Of a stretch of DNA of 51,360 bases, positions 24,381 through 32,905 are shown piece by piece. Location of the stretch: assembly GCA_024402535.1 (NCBI GenBank), contig JAKSTN010000018.1:1-51360 (forward strand), read 5' to 3'. Made by a program: the position numbers and the translations under genes. This stretch comes from Treponema sp. Its GTDB lineage: Bacteria > Spirochaetota > Spirochaetia > Treponematales > Treponemataceae. A model generated the notes under the pieces. That model ran no database searches and was not told the DNA's origin. It saw only the letters and a program-made list of their open reading frames with translations. Within the stretch, counting starts at the first letter, position 1; each line of letters starts with the position of its first letter.

Positions 24381-26036
24381 TTATTTACGTATTTCTATAA
24401 AATGTGAGCTTACAACATTTTGAAATTCGGATTTAAAATCGGTAGAAAGAGGTTTGTAGAGGGCTTCTTTTTCTATCCTGAGGAATGCATCCCGGCTTAT
24501 GTTTTTTCCGCCGTAGCGGGCAATGTTATCTGTGTAACTTTGGCTGTCTACAATAATGCCACCGCAATTTTTAAAGGCCTGCATAAAAAAGGCAAAGGCA
24601 CTTTTAGAAGAATCTGGTTCCAGGGTAAACATACTTTCTCCAAAGAAAACGCTGCCAATCAGGACGCCGTAAAAGCCTCCTGCAAGTTTGCCGTCGTGCC
24701 ACACTTCAAAGCTGTGGGCAAATCCCGCTTTATGGAATTTTGTATAAGCTTCAATCATTTTTGGGCCAATCCAGGTTCCGTTCTGATCTGACCGTTTCAT
24801 TTTTGCGCATTCTTTCAGTACCTGGTGAAAGCATTTATCCATAGTGTAAGTGTAAGGTGTTTTTTTAAGAAATTTTTTAAGACTTTTTGGACAGTGGAAA
24901 TCTTCCGGCATAAGGACAAAACGGGGATTTGTGGAATACCAGGTGACAGGTTCATTATCTTCTTCGCTGAACCATGGAAATATCCCCTGCATGTAGGCAG
25001 AATATAAAAGCTGCAGTGGAATGGAATCTGTTATTTCGCAGATCTGGCGCCCCAGATAAGAATATTTTGTATTCGGTTCCGGGAAAGGAATGATTCTGTC
25101 AGGATAAATTTTTTCAGGCTTTGACTTCAGGTCCTTTTCAAGAAATGCGCTAAGTGGAATTTCAGTGTTTACCGGGAATTTTGAGATTTCTTCCTTTAAC
25201 ATACTTCGGAAGAAGTACTGTTTCTGGCGGTTATAATCCAGGGCTCCATAACGGTATTTATAAGGAATGCTCATACCAAGATCCCAGTAAGCAAAGCCGT
25301 TATCAAAAAGGTATCTTCCAAGAAGTGCCATCTGAACATTGCCTATGTCATTTTCTGTGTGAAAGCCTGTAAGGGACGCATAGGAATTTCCTGTAATGAA
25401 GCCGATTTCTCCGGCAACAAGTTTTCCGTCATGCCAGATTTCAACACTGTTCATACTGACTTTACCGTCCGGACTTTTATGGATTTCTGTAAAAGCATTG
25501 ACCAGTTTGTCACAGAGCCAGTTTTCAGGATATGCAGTTTTTATGGCATCAACGCATTCTGAAAAAGCTTTATTAAAGGTGAGTGTATAATCTCCGAATT
25601 TTTTTTCTATTAAATTACGGATGTTGTGGGGGATTCTAAAAGTTTCAGGGGTAATGAGGCATTTTCTGTTGTGATGCCGGATAGAAAGAATCTGTAAGCC
25701 GTCAATAGTGACTGACATTGGATAAAGACCTTTGAAAAAGGCTTCCCTAATCAACTGAATATCAAAAGTCTTGCAGTAGGCATCTTCGGAAATGGTGTCT
25801 AAAATACACTGTCCCCAGTATTCCATTTTTAAAAGCGAAGGGGTCTGAGTCTGAACATTTTGCTGAAGATTTTCTTCAAGGTCTTCCAGATCCTCCGGAG
25901 AAAAAAGTTCTACGCCTTGGGTGACGCACCATAAAAAAATAGCATCATTTTGAGAAATATTATCCCAGTATTCATTCATGTCCTGGGGCAGTTCTTTTAT
26001 CTGCGAGATTCTGTAAAGAACTTCTTCAACGGTCAT
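24381..26036 (-). CDS. aat: leucyl/phenylalanyl-tRNA-protein transferase with a second, degenerate domain
   Basis: 551 residues, over twice the usual 200-250. The C-terminal half (about 335-540) is a normal Aat: LLYSAYMQGIFPWF, then VTWYSTNPRFVLMPEDFHC, TWIGPKMIEAYTKFHKAGFA, HSFEVWHDGKLAGGFYGV and FFGESMF. The N-terminal half (about 90-300) has the same fold order in weaker form: IREAFFKGLYPMS, KLVNAFTEIHKS, VEIWHDGKLVAGEIGFITG, but its GESMF-equivalent is not conserved, so it is probably non-catalytic. The enzyme transfers Leu or Phe from tRNA to proteins with N-terminal Lys or Arg, marking them for ClpS/ClpAP degradation. No ClpS gene is nearby. The start has no ribosome-binding site and looks leaderless. 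Confidence 0.88.
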   Translation of the reverse strand: MTVEEVLYRISQIKELPQDMNEYWDNISQNDAIFLWCVTQGVELFSPEDLEDLEENLQQNVQTQTPSLLKMEYWGQCILDTISEDAYCKTFDIQLIREAFFKGLYPMSVTIDGLQILSIRHHNRKCLITPETFRIPHNIRNLIEKKFGDYTLTFNKAFSECVDAIKTAYPENWLCDKLVNAFTEIHKSPDGKVSMNSVEIWHDGKLVAGEIGFITGNSYASLTGFHTENDIGNVQMALLGRYLFDNGFAYWDLGMSIPYKYRYGALDYNRQKQYFFRSMLKEEISKFPVNTEIPLSAFLEKDLKSKPEKIYPDRIIPFPEPNTKYSYLGRQICEITDSIPLQLLYSAYMQGIFPWFSEEDNEPVTWYSTNPRFVLMPEDFHCPKSLKKFLKKTPYTYTMDKCFHQVLKECAKMKRSDQNGTWIGPKMIEAYTKFHKAGFAHSFEVWHDGKLAGGFYGVLIGSVFFGESMFTLEPDSSKSAFAFFMQAFKNCGGIIVDSQSYTDNIARYGGKNISRDAFLRIEKEALYKPLSTDFKSEFQNVVSSHFIEIRK

Positions 26037-26042
26037 AGTTAT

Positions 26043-26067
26043 ATTTTACTGAAAATTCCGCTAAAAT
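26043..26067. promoter_or_regulatory. divergent -10 boxes for aat and the small membrane gene
   Basis: A minus-strand TAAAAT (26048-26043) ends six bases before the aat ATG; a plus-strand TAAAAT (26062-26067) ends eight bases before the ATG at 26076. Neither gene has a ribosome-binding site. Only 39 bases separate the two start codons. Confidence 0.45.
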
Positions 26068-26075
26068 AAAATCAA

Positions 26076-26312
26076 ATGAGTTTACTTACTTCCGTATTAT
26101 TGATTCTGGATATTCTTTGTCTCGCAGCCGCTGTTATTGTTTTTGTAGTTTTTATGATTCTGGCGCTGATAAAAAAAATCAGAAAAGAGGCTGCAAAAAA
26201 ATATGTCATTAATGCACTTGTTTACAGCATATACTGCTTTATGGGGTGTGTTGTGATTACTTGGATTATGAAAATGGGATTGAGCCTGACACAGAGAATG
26301 CAGGCTTTATAG
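26076..26312 (+). CDS. small two-TM membrane protein, unknown
   Basis: 78 residues with a hydrophobic helix at about 5-32, a basic loop (KKIRKEAAKKY) and a second helix at about 43-66. I do not recognise a family. It is followed after 13 bases by a LysR-type regulator gene and is probably co-transcribed with it. Positive loop between the helices suggests that both ends face outward (periplasm). Confidence 0.6.
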   Translation: MSLLTSVLLILDILCLAAAVIVFVVFMILALIKKIRKEAAKKYVINALVYSIYCFMGCVVITWIMKMGLSLTQRMQAL

Positions 26313-26325
26313 CAAGGAGAGATGT

Positions 26326-27249
26326 GTGACACTTCAGCAGTTAAAATATATTATCGGTGTTTCTGAAATAGGTTCATTGAATAAGGCTTCGGAAGCTCTT
26401 TATATTTCACAGCCATCACTTACTGCAGCAATCAAAGATGTTGAAAATGAATTTGATATTACAATTTTCAATCGTTCAAGCCGCGGTATCAGCCTGACAC
26501 AGGAAGGAAAGGAATTCCTTCAGTACGCTCGTCAGATTTATGTTCAGTATGATAATCTGATGGAAAAATACGGGAAGGGTGGAACACGGAAAAAACGCTT
26601 CGGAGTTTCGACTCAGCATTATTCTTTTGCCGTAAAATCTTTTGTTGAAATGGTAAAAAAATTTAATACAGACGAATATGAATTTGCCATAAATGAAACA
26701 AGAACTCTATCTGTTATTGACGACGTTTCCACAGGCCGGAGTGAAATAGGGATTTTGTATTTAAGTGATTTCAACCGGAAGGTTCTTGGAAAACTTTTCA
26801 ATTCAAATGATCTTGTTTTTGAACCGCTTATTATCTGTGATGCTTATGTTTATCTCTATAAAAAGCATCCTTTGGCAAAGGCAAAATCCATCAGCTTTGA
26901 ACAGCTTAAGGATTATCCGTGTCTCACTTTTGATCAGGGAAATTCTTCATTTTATTATGCAGAAGAAATTCTTACAGAAAACGAATATCCGAAAATCATT
27001 AAGACAACAGACCGTGCTACAAACCTGAACCTTATGATCGGGTTGAACGGTTATACACTTTGTTCCGGAATTATTTGTGAAGAATTGAACGGCGAAGACT
27101 TTGTTGCAGTTCCTTACGAAGCCGATGCAGAAAATCCAAACAGTAAAATGGAAATCGGTTATATTTTGAAAAAGAATGTAGTGCTTTCAAAAACCGGTGA
27201 AGCATATCTTGAAGAAATAAAAAAATATCTTGCAAAGGTAAGGCAGTAG
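26326..27249 (+). CDS. LysR-family transcriptional regulator
   Basis: 307 residues starting at a GTG, supported by AAGGAGAG seven bases upstream. N-terminal winged HTH (LNKASEALYISQPSLTAAIKDVE, residues about 17-40) and a LysR substrate-binding domain from about 90 (ADAFVY-like LIICDAYVYLYKKHPLAKAK, and QGNSSFYYAE). It probably controls the PanE-like reductase gene 30 bases downstream, and perhaps the small membrane protein upstream. The effector is unknown. Confidence 0.92.
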   Translation: MTLQQLKYIIGVSEIGSLNKASEALYISQPSLTAAIKDVENEFDITIFNRSSRGISLTQEGKEFLQYARQIYVQYDNLMEKYGKGGTRKKRFGVSTQHYSFAVKSFVEMVKKFNTDEYEFAINETRTLSVIDDVSTGRSEIGILYLSDFNRKVLGKLFNSNDLVFEPLIICDAYVYLYKKHPLAKAKSISFEQLKDYPCLTFDQGNSSFYYAEEILTENEYPKIIKTTDRATNLNLMIGLNGYTLCSGIICEELNGEDFVAVPYEADAENPNSKMEIGYILKKNVVLSKTGEAYLEEIKKYLAKVRQ

Positions 27250-27279
27250 ACGTTTATATATAGAAGAAAGGAGAAAAAA

Positions 27280-28194
27280 ATGATTCAGAAAGTAACAATG
27301 ATTGGAATGGGCGCTGTAGGTGCAATTGTTGGCCAGGCTCTTCAGAAGGTTATTGGAAAAGAAAATCTTGAATGTATCTGCGAAGGCGAAAGAAAAGCCC
27401 GTTACGAAAAAGACGGAATTCTGATTAACGGGGTTCGTCAGGATTTCAATTATGTTACTCCGGAAAAAGTTCAGGTTTCAGACCTTGTAATCATTGCTAC
27501 AAAAAATCTTCAGATGGATCAGGTTCTGGTACAGATTAAAAATGCCGTTGGACCGAATACAACAATTCTTTCGCTTTTGAATGGTATTCAGAGCGAAAAG
27601 GAACTTGAAGCCGTTTACGGAAAAGAAAAAGTTATTTACGGTTTTATCATCGGGCTTTCTTCGGTTCACGAAAAAAATAATATTATCTGTACAGATACAG
27701 GAACAATTGTTTACGGAGAAAATGACAATTCAAAAAGTGAACGCATTCTGGCAATAGGAAAACTTTTTGATGAAGCAGGACAGAAATCAAAAAATCCTGA
27801 AGACATCCACCTGGAACAGTGGAAAAAATATCTTATGAACGTTACCTGTAATACAGTAACTTCCCTTTGCCGCGCTCCCTACGGGACCTTTAAAAACGAA
27901 GTTTTGTGTGATGTTGTGCGCCAGGCAGCCAAAGAAGTTATTGCCGTAGCAAATGCAGAAGGAGTTGCCCTTGAAGCCGAACATATGGAAGTAAATATCC
28001 GCATTATGGATTCCATTGATCCAAGAGGAAAAACTTCCATGTACCAGGATATTGAAGCAAGACGTAAAACAGAAAACGCCTGGTTCTGCGGCACTGTGGT
28101 AAAACTTGGTGCAAAGTACGGTATCGCAACTCCAACCTGTGCTCTGCTTGAAAAGCTGATTGCCATTACAGAAGCCGGCTGGGAATACAATTAG
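27280..28194 (+). CDS. PanE/ApbA-family 2-dehydropantoate 2-reductase-like protein
   Basis: 304 residues. The N-terminus MIGMGAVGAIVGQAL is the NADPH-binding GxGxxG; LLNGIQSEKELEAVYG and the C-terminal helical domain (LEQWKKYLMNVTCNTVTSLCRAP, with the catalytic Lys of KYLMN) fit ketopantoate reductases, which make pantoate for coenzyme A. The family also contains other 2-oxoacid reductases, and the linkage to a LysR regulator rather than to panB or panC leaves the substrate open. AAAGGAG precedes the ATG. Confidence 0.85.
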   Translation: MIQKVTMIGMGAVGAIVGQALQKVIGKENLECICEGERKARYEKDGILINGVRQDFNYVTPEKVQVSDLVIIATKNLQMDQVLVQIKNAVGPNTTILSLLNGIQSEKELEAVYGKEKVIYGFIIGLSSVHEKNNIICTDTGTIVYGENDNSKSERILAIGKLFDEAGQKSKNPEDIHLEQWKKYLMNVTCNTVTSLCRAPYGTFKNEVLCDVVRQAAKEVIAVANAEGVALEAEHMEVNIRIMDSIDPRGKTSMYQDIEARRKTENAWFCGTVVKLGAKYGIATPTCALLEKLIAITEAGWEYN

Positions 28195-28204
28195 TTTTCA
28201 GCTT

Positions 28205-29044
28205 TTATAAACCAAGAAGTTTTACGGCGTTATCGCCTAGAATCAGTTTTCGGTCTCCCTCAGACAGAGGGAGATTTTTTATGTATTCAAGGTCTTCGCT
28301 CTGGCTGTCCCATGGACTGTCTGTTCCAAAGAGGATTTTTTCAGGACCGTTTTTTTCTATAAGGCGCATCATCTGTTCTGTTGAGATTCTTTTGTTTACA
28401 AAGGCAGTATCAAAATAAAGACCTTTCCCGCAGATTGTCTGTTCAACGTCATACCACATATAGTTTGCGCCCATGTGTGCCATAATCAGTTTTTTAGGCT
28501 GGATTCGTTTGAGTACATTCAGAATGCGGAATGGAGAACAGCGGATTTCGTGAAAATCAGTTCCGTCATAGCCTGAATGAACTACGGTAATCAGGTCATT
28601 CTCTTCTGCATACTGGATGATTTTTATGTAGTTTTCGTCGTCAATAAATGTGTTCTGGTTATCAGGATGCAATTTGATTCCTTTGAATCCCATTTCTTTT
28701 ATGCGGTAAATTGCATTTCGTAAGTCGCCCATGGCAGGATGAATTGCTCCAAAGGAAAGAAGACGCGGTTCTTTTGAATCAGCTGGAATCGAAGCATATT
28801 TTTCGTTTATGCCGCGGGCAAATTCATTCAGGCTCCAGCATTTTTCAGGATTTGTACAAACCGGAAGCAGGATAGAAAGGTCTATGCCGTTTCCGTCTTT
28901 CTCAGTAGATTTTTTCATGCTTTCAGTAAGAGAACTCTCTGTCGGGATCATATTAATCGGGAATCCAGTGTTCTGCTGCATGGTCTGGACTGCTTTTTCA
29001 GCTATTTTGTCCGGGAAAATATGTGTATGGAAGTCGATAATCAT
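28205..29044 (-). CDS. amidohydrolase-family metal hydrolase
   Basis: 279 residues with the TIM-barrel amidohydrolase signs: DFHTHIFP (HxH metal site) at the N-terminus, GIKLHPDNQ, VVHSGYDG, AHMGANYMWYD and the late Asp in LFGTDSPWDS. This matches the broad amidohydrolase_2 (COG2159-like) group that includes decarboxylases and lactonases; the reaction cannot be specified. It converges on the PanE-like gene with a ten-base gap. An extended -10 TGATAATAT ends nine bases before the ATG. Confidence 0.85.
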   Translation of the reverse strand: MIIDFHTHIFPDKIAEKAVQTMQQNTGFPINMIPTESSLTESMKKSTEKDGNGIDLSILLPVCTNPEKCWSLNEFARGINEKYASIPADSKEPRLLSFGAIHPAMGDLRNAIYRIKEMGFKGIKLHPDNQNTFIDDENYIKIIQYAEENDLITVVHSGYDGTDFHEIRCSPFRILNVLKRIQPKKLIMAHMGANYMWYDVEQTICGKGLYFDTAFVNKRISTEQMMRLIEKNGPEKILFGTDSPWDSQSEDLEYIKNLPLSEGDRKLILGDNAVKLLGL

Positions 29045-29115
29045 GATTCTTCTATATTATCAGAATCTGATAATTGAAAAAAGCACTATTTTGTAATAAA
29101 ATCATTGTTCAGAAA

Positions 29116-29135
29116 AAGGAGGACCCATCGGGGTC
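29116..29135 (+). promoter_or_regulatory. ribosome-binding site separated from the asnA start by a hairpin
   Basis: AAGGAG (29116-29121) is 21 bases from the ATG at 29143, too far for normal use. Between them GACCC (29122-29126) and GGGTC (29131-29135) form a hairpin; folding it out leaves a seven-base spacing. Confidence 0.45.
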
Positions 29136-29142
29136 AAAATAT

Positions 29143-30174
29143 ATGATTAAGTTACCATCAAAATACAAAAGTATTCTCAGTCCAAAAGAAACAGAACATG
29201 CAATCGTTTCAATTAAAGATTTTTTCCAGACAGCACTTTCAACAGAACTGAATCTGTCTCGTGTTACAGCTCCACTTTTCGTTAAGTCGGGAATGGGTAT
29301 CAATGATGACCTGAACGGAGTTGAAAAGCCTGTTTCTTTTAATGTAAAGGATATGAACGGTCAGAAAATGGAAATTGTTCAGTCACTTGCAAAATGGAAG
29401 AGACTTAAGATTACTGAAATGGGGCTTAAACCTGGTTTCGGTATCTATACAGATATGAATGCTCTGCGTCCTGATGAAGATCTGGATGCTATCCACTCAA
29501 TTTACGTTGACCAGTGGGACTGGTGTATGGCTATTGATGAAAAAGACCGTACAGTATTCTACCTTCACGAAATCGTAAAAAAGGTTTACCGTTGTATCAA
29601 ACGTACAGAATTCTTTCTTTACGACAGATATCCAGCCCTTGAACCAATTCTTCCAGAAGATATCAAAATCCTTTTTGCTGATGATCTTCAGAAAAAGTAT
29701 CCTGATCTGACACCAAAACAGCGCGAAGACAAAGTAGCAAAAGAATACGGTGCTGTATTTATTACAGGTATCGGTGGTCAGCTTCCTGACGGAAAAATCC
29801 ATGACGGACGTGCTCCAGACTATGATGACTGGATTACAGAAACAGGTGACGGACACCGTGGTCTGAACGGAGATATCCTTGTATGGAACCCTGTTCTGAA
29901 CTCTGCATTCGAACTTTCTTCTATGGGTATTCGTGTAAGCCCAACAAGCCTTAAAATGCAGCTTGAAGAAAGAGGATGTCCTGAACGTGCTAAGTTTGAA
30001 TTCCACTCACGTCTTCTTAAAGGTGAACTTACACAGACTCTTGGTGGCGGTATCGGTCAGTCACGTCTTTGTATGTTCCTGCTTCGCAAGGCTCACATCG
30101 GTGAAACTCAAGTTTCAATGTGGAATGATGAAATTCTTAAAGACTGTAAAAAACGTGGAATCACTCTGCTGTAA
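29143..30174 (+). CDS. asnA: aspartate-ammonia ligase (AsnA-type asparagine synthetase)
   Basis: 343 residues from MIKLPSKYKS; homology to the 330-residue E. coli enzyme begins here, so the longer frame from 29074 is rejected. Visible family blocks are LSRVTAPLFV, LNGVEKPVSF, SLAKWKRLKI, ALRPDEDLDAIHSIYVDQWDW (active-site region of class II tRNA-synthetase-like fold) and LGGGIGQSRLCMFLL at the C-terminus. It makes asparagine from aspartate, ammonia and ATP. Codon usage looks optimised (many AAC, TTC and CGT), which suggests strong expression. Confidence 0.97.
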   Translation: MIKLPSKYKSILSPKETEHAIVSIKDFFQTALSTELNLSRVTAPLFVKSGMGINDDLNGVEKPVSFNVKDMNGQKMEIVQSLAKWKRLKITEMGLKPGFGIYTDMNALRPDEDLDAIHSIYVDQWDWCMAIDEKDRTVFYLHEIVKKVYRCIKRTEFFLYDRYPALEPILPEDIKILFADDLQKKYPDLTPKQREDKVAKEYGAVFITGIGGQLPDGKIHDGRAPDYDDWITETGDGHRGLNGDILVWNPVLNSAFELSSMGIRVSPTSLKMQLEERGCPERAKFEFHSRLLKGELTQTLGGGIGQSRLCMFLLRKAHIGETQVSMWNDEILKDCKKRGITLL

Positions 30175-30202
30175 TTTTTACTTTTAATATTTTTTGAGGA
30201 AT

Positions 30203-31108
30203 ATGATTAGAACAAAAGACGAGCTTCTGGCTCAGATTAAATCTGAAAAAAGACAGAATAAGAATCTTTTTACAAGTTTTTTTGTAGATGCATCCTGCAT
30301 AGACAATGCTGTCTGCCGTGAAGCTCAGAATATTTTCTGTTCTTTTGATATTCCTCTGAACCCTTCAAAAAAAGGAGACAAACTTTTATTTGATAAAAAA
30401 AGCTATGCCTCCAAAGCAAACCTTTTAAATGCCGCCGGCCTTATCTTTGGTTTCTGCCTTTATTATGCAAAAGATGCCGGAGATACCTTTAAATCTTTTT
30501 CAGACCGCTTCGACTTTGCTCTGAATCAGTATCCAAATCATATTGAGTTTCCACAGTTCGATTTGAATCCTGGTGAAGAGGGAGAACCAAAAGTTTCAGG
30601 CATTTTCTCTGCCCAGGATATTCGTAAGGCAAGAGATATGGCCTTTGCCACAAAAACTTTTTATTCAGCAGGCCGTGCAGTTCCATGGTTCCTTTCAGTT
30701 TTAAAACCATTGCGCATTACTCCATCTGCTTTTTTTGCAGATTTTTCTGAATGGCAGCGGGTGAATAACTGCGACTATAAAAGCGGCTTTAATGCAGAAA
30801 AAGAGAGGCACGAAGCCATAGAAAAAATGCAGCTTCTTTTCCTTGAACAGAAATATGAAGAAAAGGGCAAGGCTGATATGTTTACACTTGTGCAGGACGT
30901 TGTCCGTGTAAACGGCGCTATGAGCCGCCTTTGTGATGATACTTCCGGAAAGAACCCTGAAATTAAACTGAATACTTCTTATAATCCTGATGACCTTTTC
31001 AGTGAGGAAGTGATGGATCTGGAATACTTCTTTGAAAATGTCTGTATGGAAGAAAGTAAAGTCCGCCTTTTTGTTACAGAGGACGGTCCTGATTACGAAA
31101 TCCTTTAA
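30203..31108 (+). CDS. conserved hypothetical protein
   Basis: 301 residues from the ATG at 30203, preceded by GAGGA; an in-frame TTG at 30194 is less likely. No signal peptide or TM segment stands out, apart from a weakly hydrophobic helix (LLNAAGLIFGFCLYYA, about 75-90). The C-terminus is acidic. I do not recognise a domain. It lies between asnA and an RluA-type pseudouridine synthase on the same strand with gaps of 28 and 17 bases, so it is likely co-transcribed. Confidence 0.75.
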   Translation: MIRTKDELLAQIKSEKRQNKNLFTSFFVDASCIDNAVCREAQNIFCSFDIPLNPSKKGDKLLFDKKSYASKANLLNAAGLIFGFCLYYAKDAGDTFKSFSDRFDFALNQYPNHIEFPQFDLNPGEEGEPKVSGIFSAQDIRKARDMAFATKTFYSAGRAVPWFLSVLKPLRITPSAFFADFSEWQRVNNCDYKSGFNAEKERHEAIEKMQLLFLEQKYEEKGKADMFTLVQDVVRVNGAMSRLCDDTSGKNPEIKLNTSYNPDDLFSEEVMDLEYFFENVCMEESKVRLFVTEDGPDYEIL

Positions 31109-31125
31109 TCATTAATAATACTTCC

Positions 31126-32067
31126 ATGAGAAAAAAATTTTTAAGCACACAGACTGTATCTCTTAATGAATTTCTGAAGGCAGAACTTTGCAAAGTTGAA
31201 GAACTGGCGTCTCATGAAGTTTCCAACTCAAAAATCCGCCGGCTTATTGTTGCAGGTTGTGTTTCTGTAAACGGACGCACAGTAACAAGACCTGGATTTG
31301 AACTTCGGGGTAAAAGCATTGTTGAATGTGATATCGATATAGAAAAATTCTTTTTTGAAAAGCAGCCGGATGATATTGATTTTACCCTTACAGAAAAAGA
31401 TGTGCTTTTTGAAGATGAATATATTATCTGTGTAAATAAACCTGCATTCCTTCCTGTGGAACAGACAATTGTTGGAAACCGTAAGAATCTTCATGACTGC
31501 GTAGTTGATTATTTATGGAAGAAAAATCCTTCATTCAGGAATCCGCCTTATGTTGGAATCATGCACAGACTAGACCGGGAAACAAGCGGTGTAATTCTTT
31601 TTACAAAGCAGCGGGTGGCAAATAAAAGCATTTTTGAACAGTTTGAAAAACATACCATTACAAAAACTTATATTGCCGTTGCCTGCGGCAAACCTGTAAA
31701 AGATTTTACTGTTGAAAATACCATCGGTCGTATTTCTGCAAAAAGTCAGGCGGCAAAATGGGGTAGCCTTCCCGAAAGCCGTGGCGGCCTGTATGCTAAA
31801 ACTGCGTTTTCAAAAATCAGTGGGGTAAATGTAAAAGGGGCGAGCGGGGATTTCTGTCTTGTTCACTGTGAACTTTTTACAGGCCGCACACATCAGATTC
31901 GCGTACATCTTTCAGAAAAAGGGCTTCCTCTTTTAGGGGACACCCTTTATGGTGGAAAAGATTTTAAACGGATAATGCTTCATTCAGACTGCCTTGTTTT
32001 TAAGCATCCTGTAAGCGGGGAAGAAATGACGGTAAGGGCAGGAAGTCCTGACTTTAATAATCTTTAG
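31126..32067 (+). CDS. RluA-family pseudouridine synthase
   Basis: 313 residues. An S4-like RNA-binding domain is at about 12-72 (KIRRLIVAGCVSVNGRTV); the catalytic domain has MHRLDRETSGVILFTK with the catalytic Asp at 150, and the late motif HQIRVHLSEKGLPLLGDTLYGG. It isomerises uridine to pseudouridine in rRNA or tRNA; which site is unknown. No ribosome-binding site is seen before the ATG. The 3' end overlaps the opposite-strand PHP phosphatase by four bases. Confidence 0.93.
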   Translation: MRKKFLSTQTVSLNEFLKAELCKVEELASHEVSNSKIRRLIVAGCVSVNGRTVTRPGFELRGKSIVECDIDIEKFFFEKQPDDIDFTLTEKDVLFEDEYIICVNKPAFLPVEQTIVGNRKNLHDCVVDYLWKKNPSFRNPPYVGIMHRLDRETSGVILFTKQRVANKSIFEQFEKHTITKTYIAVACGKPVKDFTVENTIGRISAKSQAAKWGSLPESRGGLYAKTAFSKISGVNVKGASGDFCLVHCELFTGRTHQIRVHLSEKGLPLLGDTLYGGKDFKRIMLHSDCLVFKHPVSGEEMTVRAGSPDFNNL

Positions 32068-32891
32068 ATTTTTACGCTTCCGATGCAAGGATAAATCAGT
32101 TCCTTGTAGCCAGTTTTCTTTGCAAGTTGAACTGCTTCTTCGTATCCGAAATCCAGAAGATCTATTGTGTGGGCGTCAGTATTTATACAGACCGGAATGC
32201 CTGCGTTATAGAAAAGTTCCAGTAAGAAATCACTTGGATAAAAATCTTCAGTATTGCCACGGGCTTTTCCGCCGGTATTGATTTCTGCAATTACGCCGGC
32301 CTTTGCTACGGCTCTGGCAAAATCTTTTAAAAGATCCTTGTACCAGCTTTCAGTTATATCAAAAAATTTCAGTTCATTGTTTCTTTTTCTGATTAAATCA
32401 GGGTGACCAAGAATGTCAAAACTTCCCTTTGTAAGCATTTCTTTCTGGGCTTCAAAATAATCGATAACTGCCTGTTTACCGTCACCGTTGTAAAGATTAT
32501 CGATTCCCTGTTTTACGAATTCTGTTTTGTGGTCTACAGAATAATGTTTTCCGTTTTTTGTTACATAGTGAACGGACCCAATCAGGTAGTCTGGTTTCAG
32601 ATCAGAATAAGCAGCTTTGTCAGGGCAGGTTACGCATGGAAAATAGTCTGCTTCAAAGCCACAGAAAATTTTTATTTTATCTGAATATTTTTCTTTAAGG
32701 CGCGAGATTTCTGAAATATAGTTCTGGAAATTATTTGGAGCAATGTGCCAGTCTTCTGCAAAAGGAAACATACTGTGTCCGGAAATGCCAAGAACCGAAA
32801 ATCCTTTTTCAATAGCAGAAAGAATCATTTCTTCCGGCGTATTTTTCCCGTCGCAAAAAGTCGAGTGAGTATGAAAATTAATTTTGTCCAT
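32064..32891 (-). CDS. PHP-family histidinol-phosphatase-like protein
   Basis: 275 residues. The PHP metal motifs are present: NFHTHSTFCDG, ISGHS, GFEADYF, GSVHYV, ILGHPDLI and INTDAH. Length and order match HisJ/HisK-type histidinol-phosphatases, which carry out the penultimate step of histidine synthesis. No other his genes are nearby, so another phosphoester substrate remains possible. It starts 14 bases after the REC-domain gene and is probably transcribed with it. Confidence 0.85.
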   Translation of the reverse strand: MDKINFHTHSTFCDGKNTPEEMILSAIEKGFSVLGISGHSMFPFAEDWHIAPNNFQNYISEISRLKEKYSDKIKIFCGFEADYFPCVTCPDKAAYSDLKPDYLIGSVHYVTKNGKHYSVDHKTEFVKQGIDNLYNGDGKQAVIDYFEAQKEMLTKGSFDILGHPDLIRKRNNELKFFDITESWYKDLLKDFARAVAKAGVIAEINTGGKARGNTEDFYPSDFLLELFYNAGIPVCINTDAHTIDLLDFGYEEAVQLAKKTGYKELIYPCIGSVKI

Positions 32892-32905
32892 TTTTTTATC
32901 CGAAA

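Noticed and set aside
29074..29142. N-terminal extension of AsnA from an upstream ATG
   Set aside because: The added residues run through the ribosome-binding site and hairpin and have no counterpart in the E. coli enzyme.
31100..31128. Leaderless start for the RluA-type gene
   Set aside because: There is no ribosome-binding site, but no convincing -10 at 6-9 bases either, and the gene follows two others at short distance, so it is likely translated from the upstream transcript.
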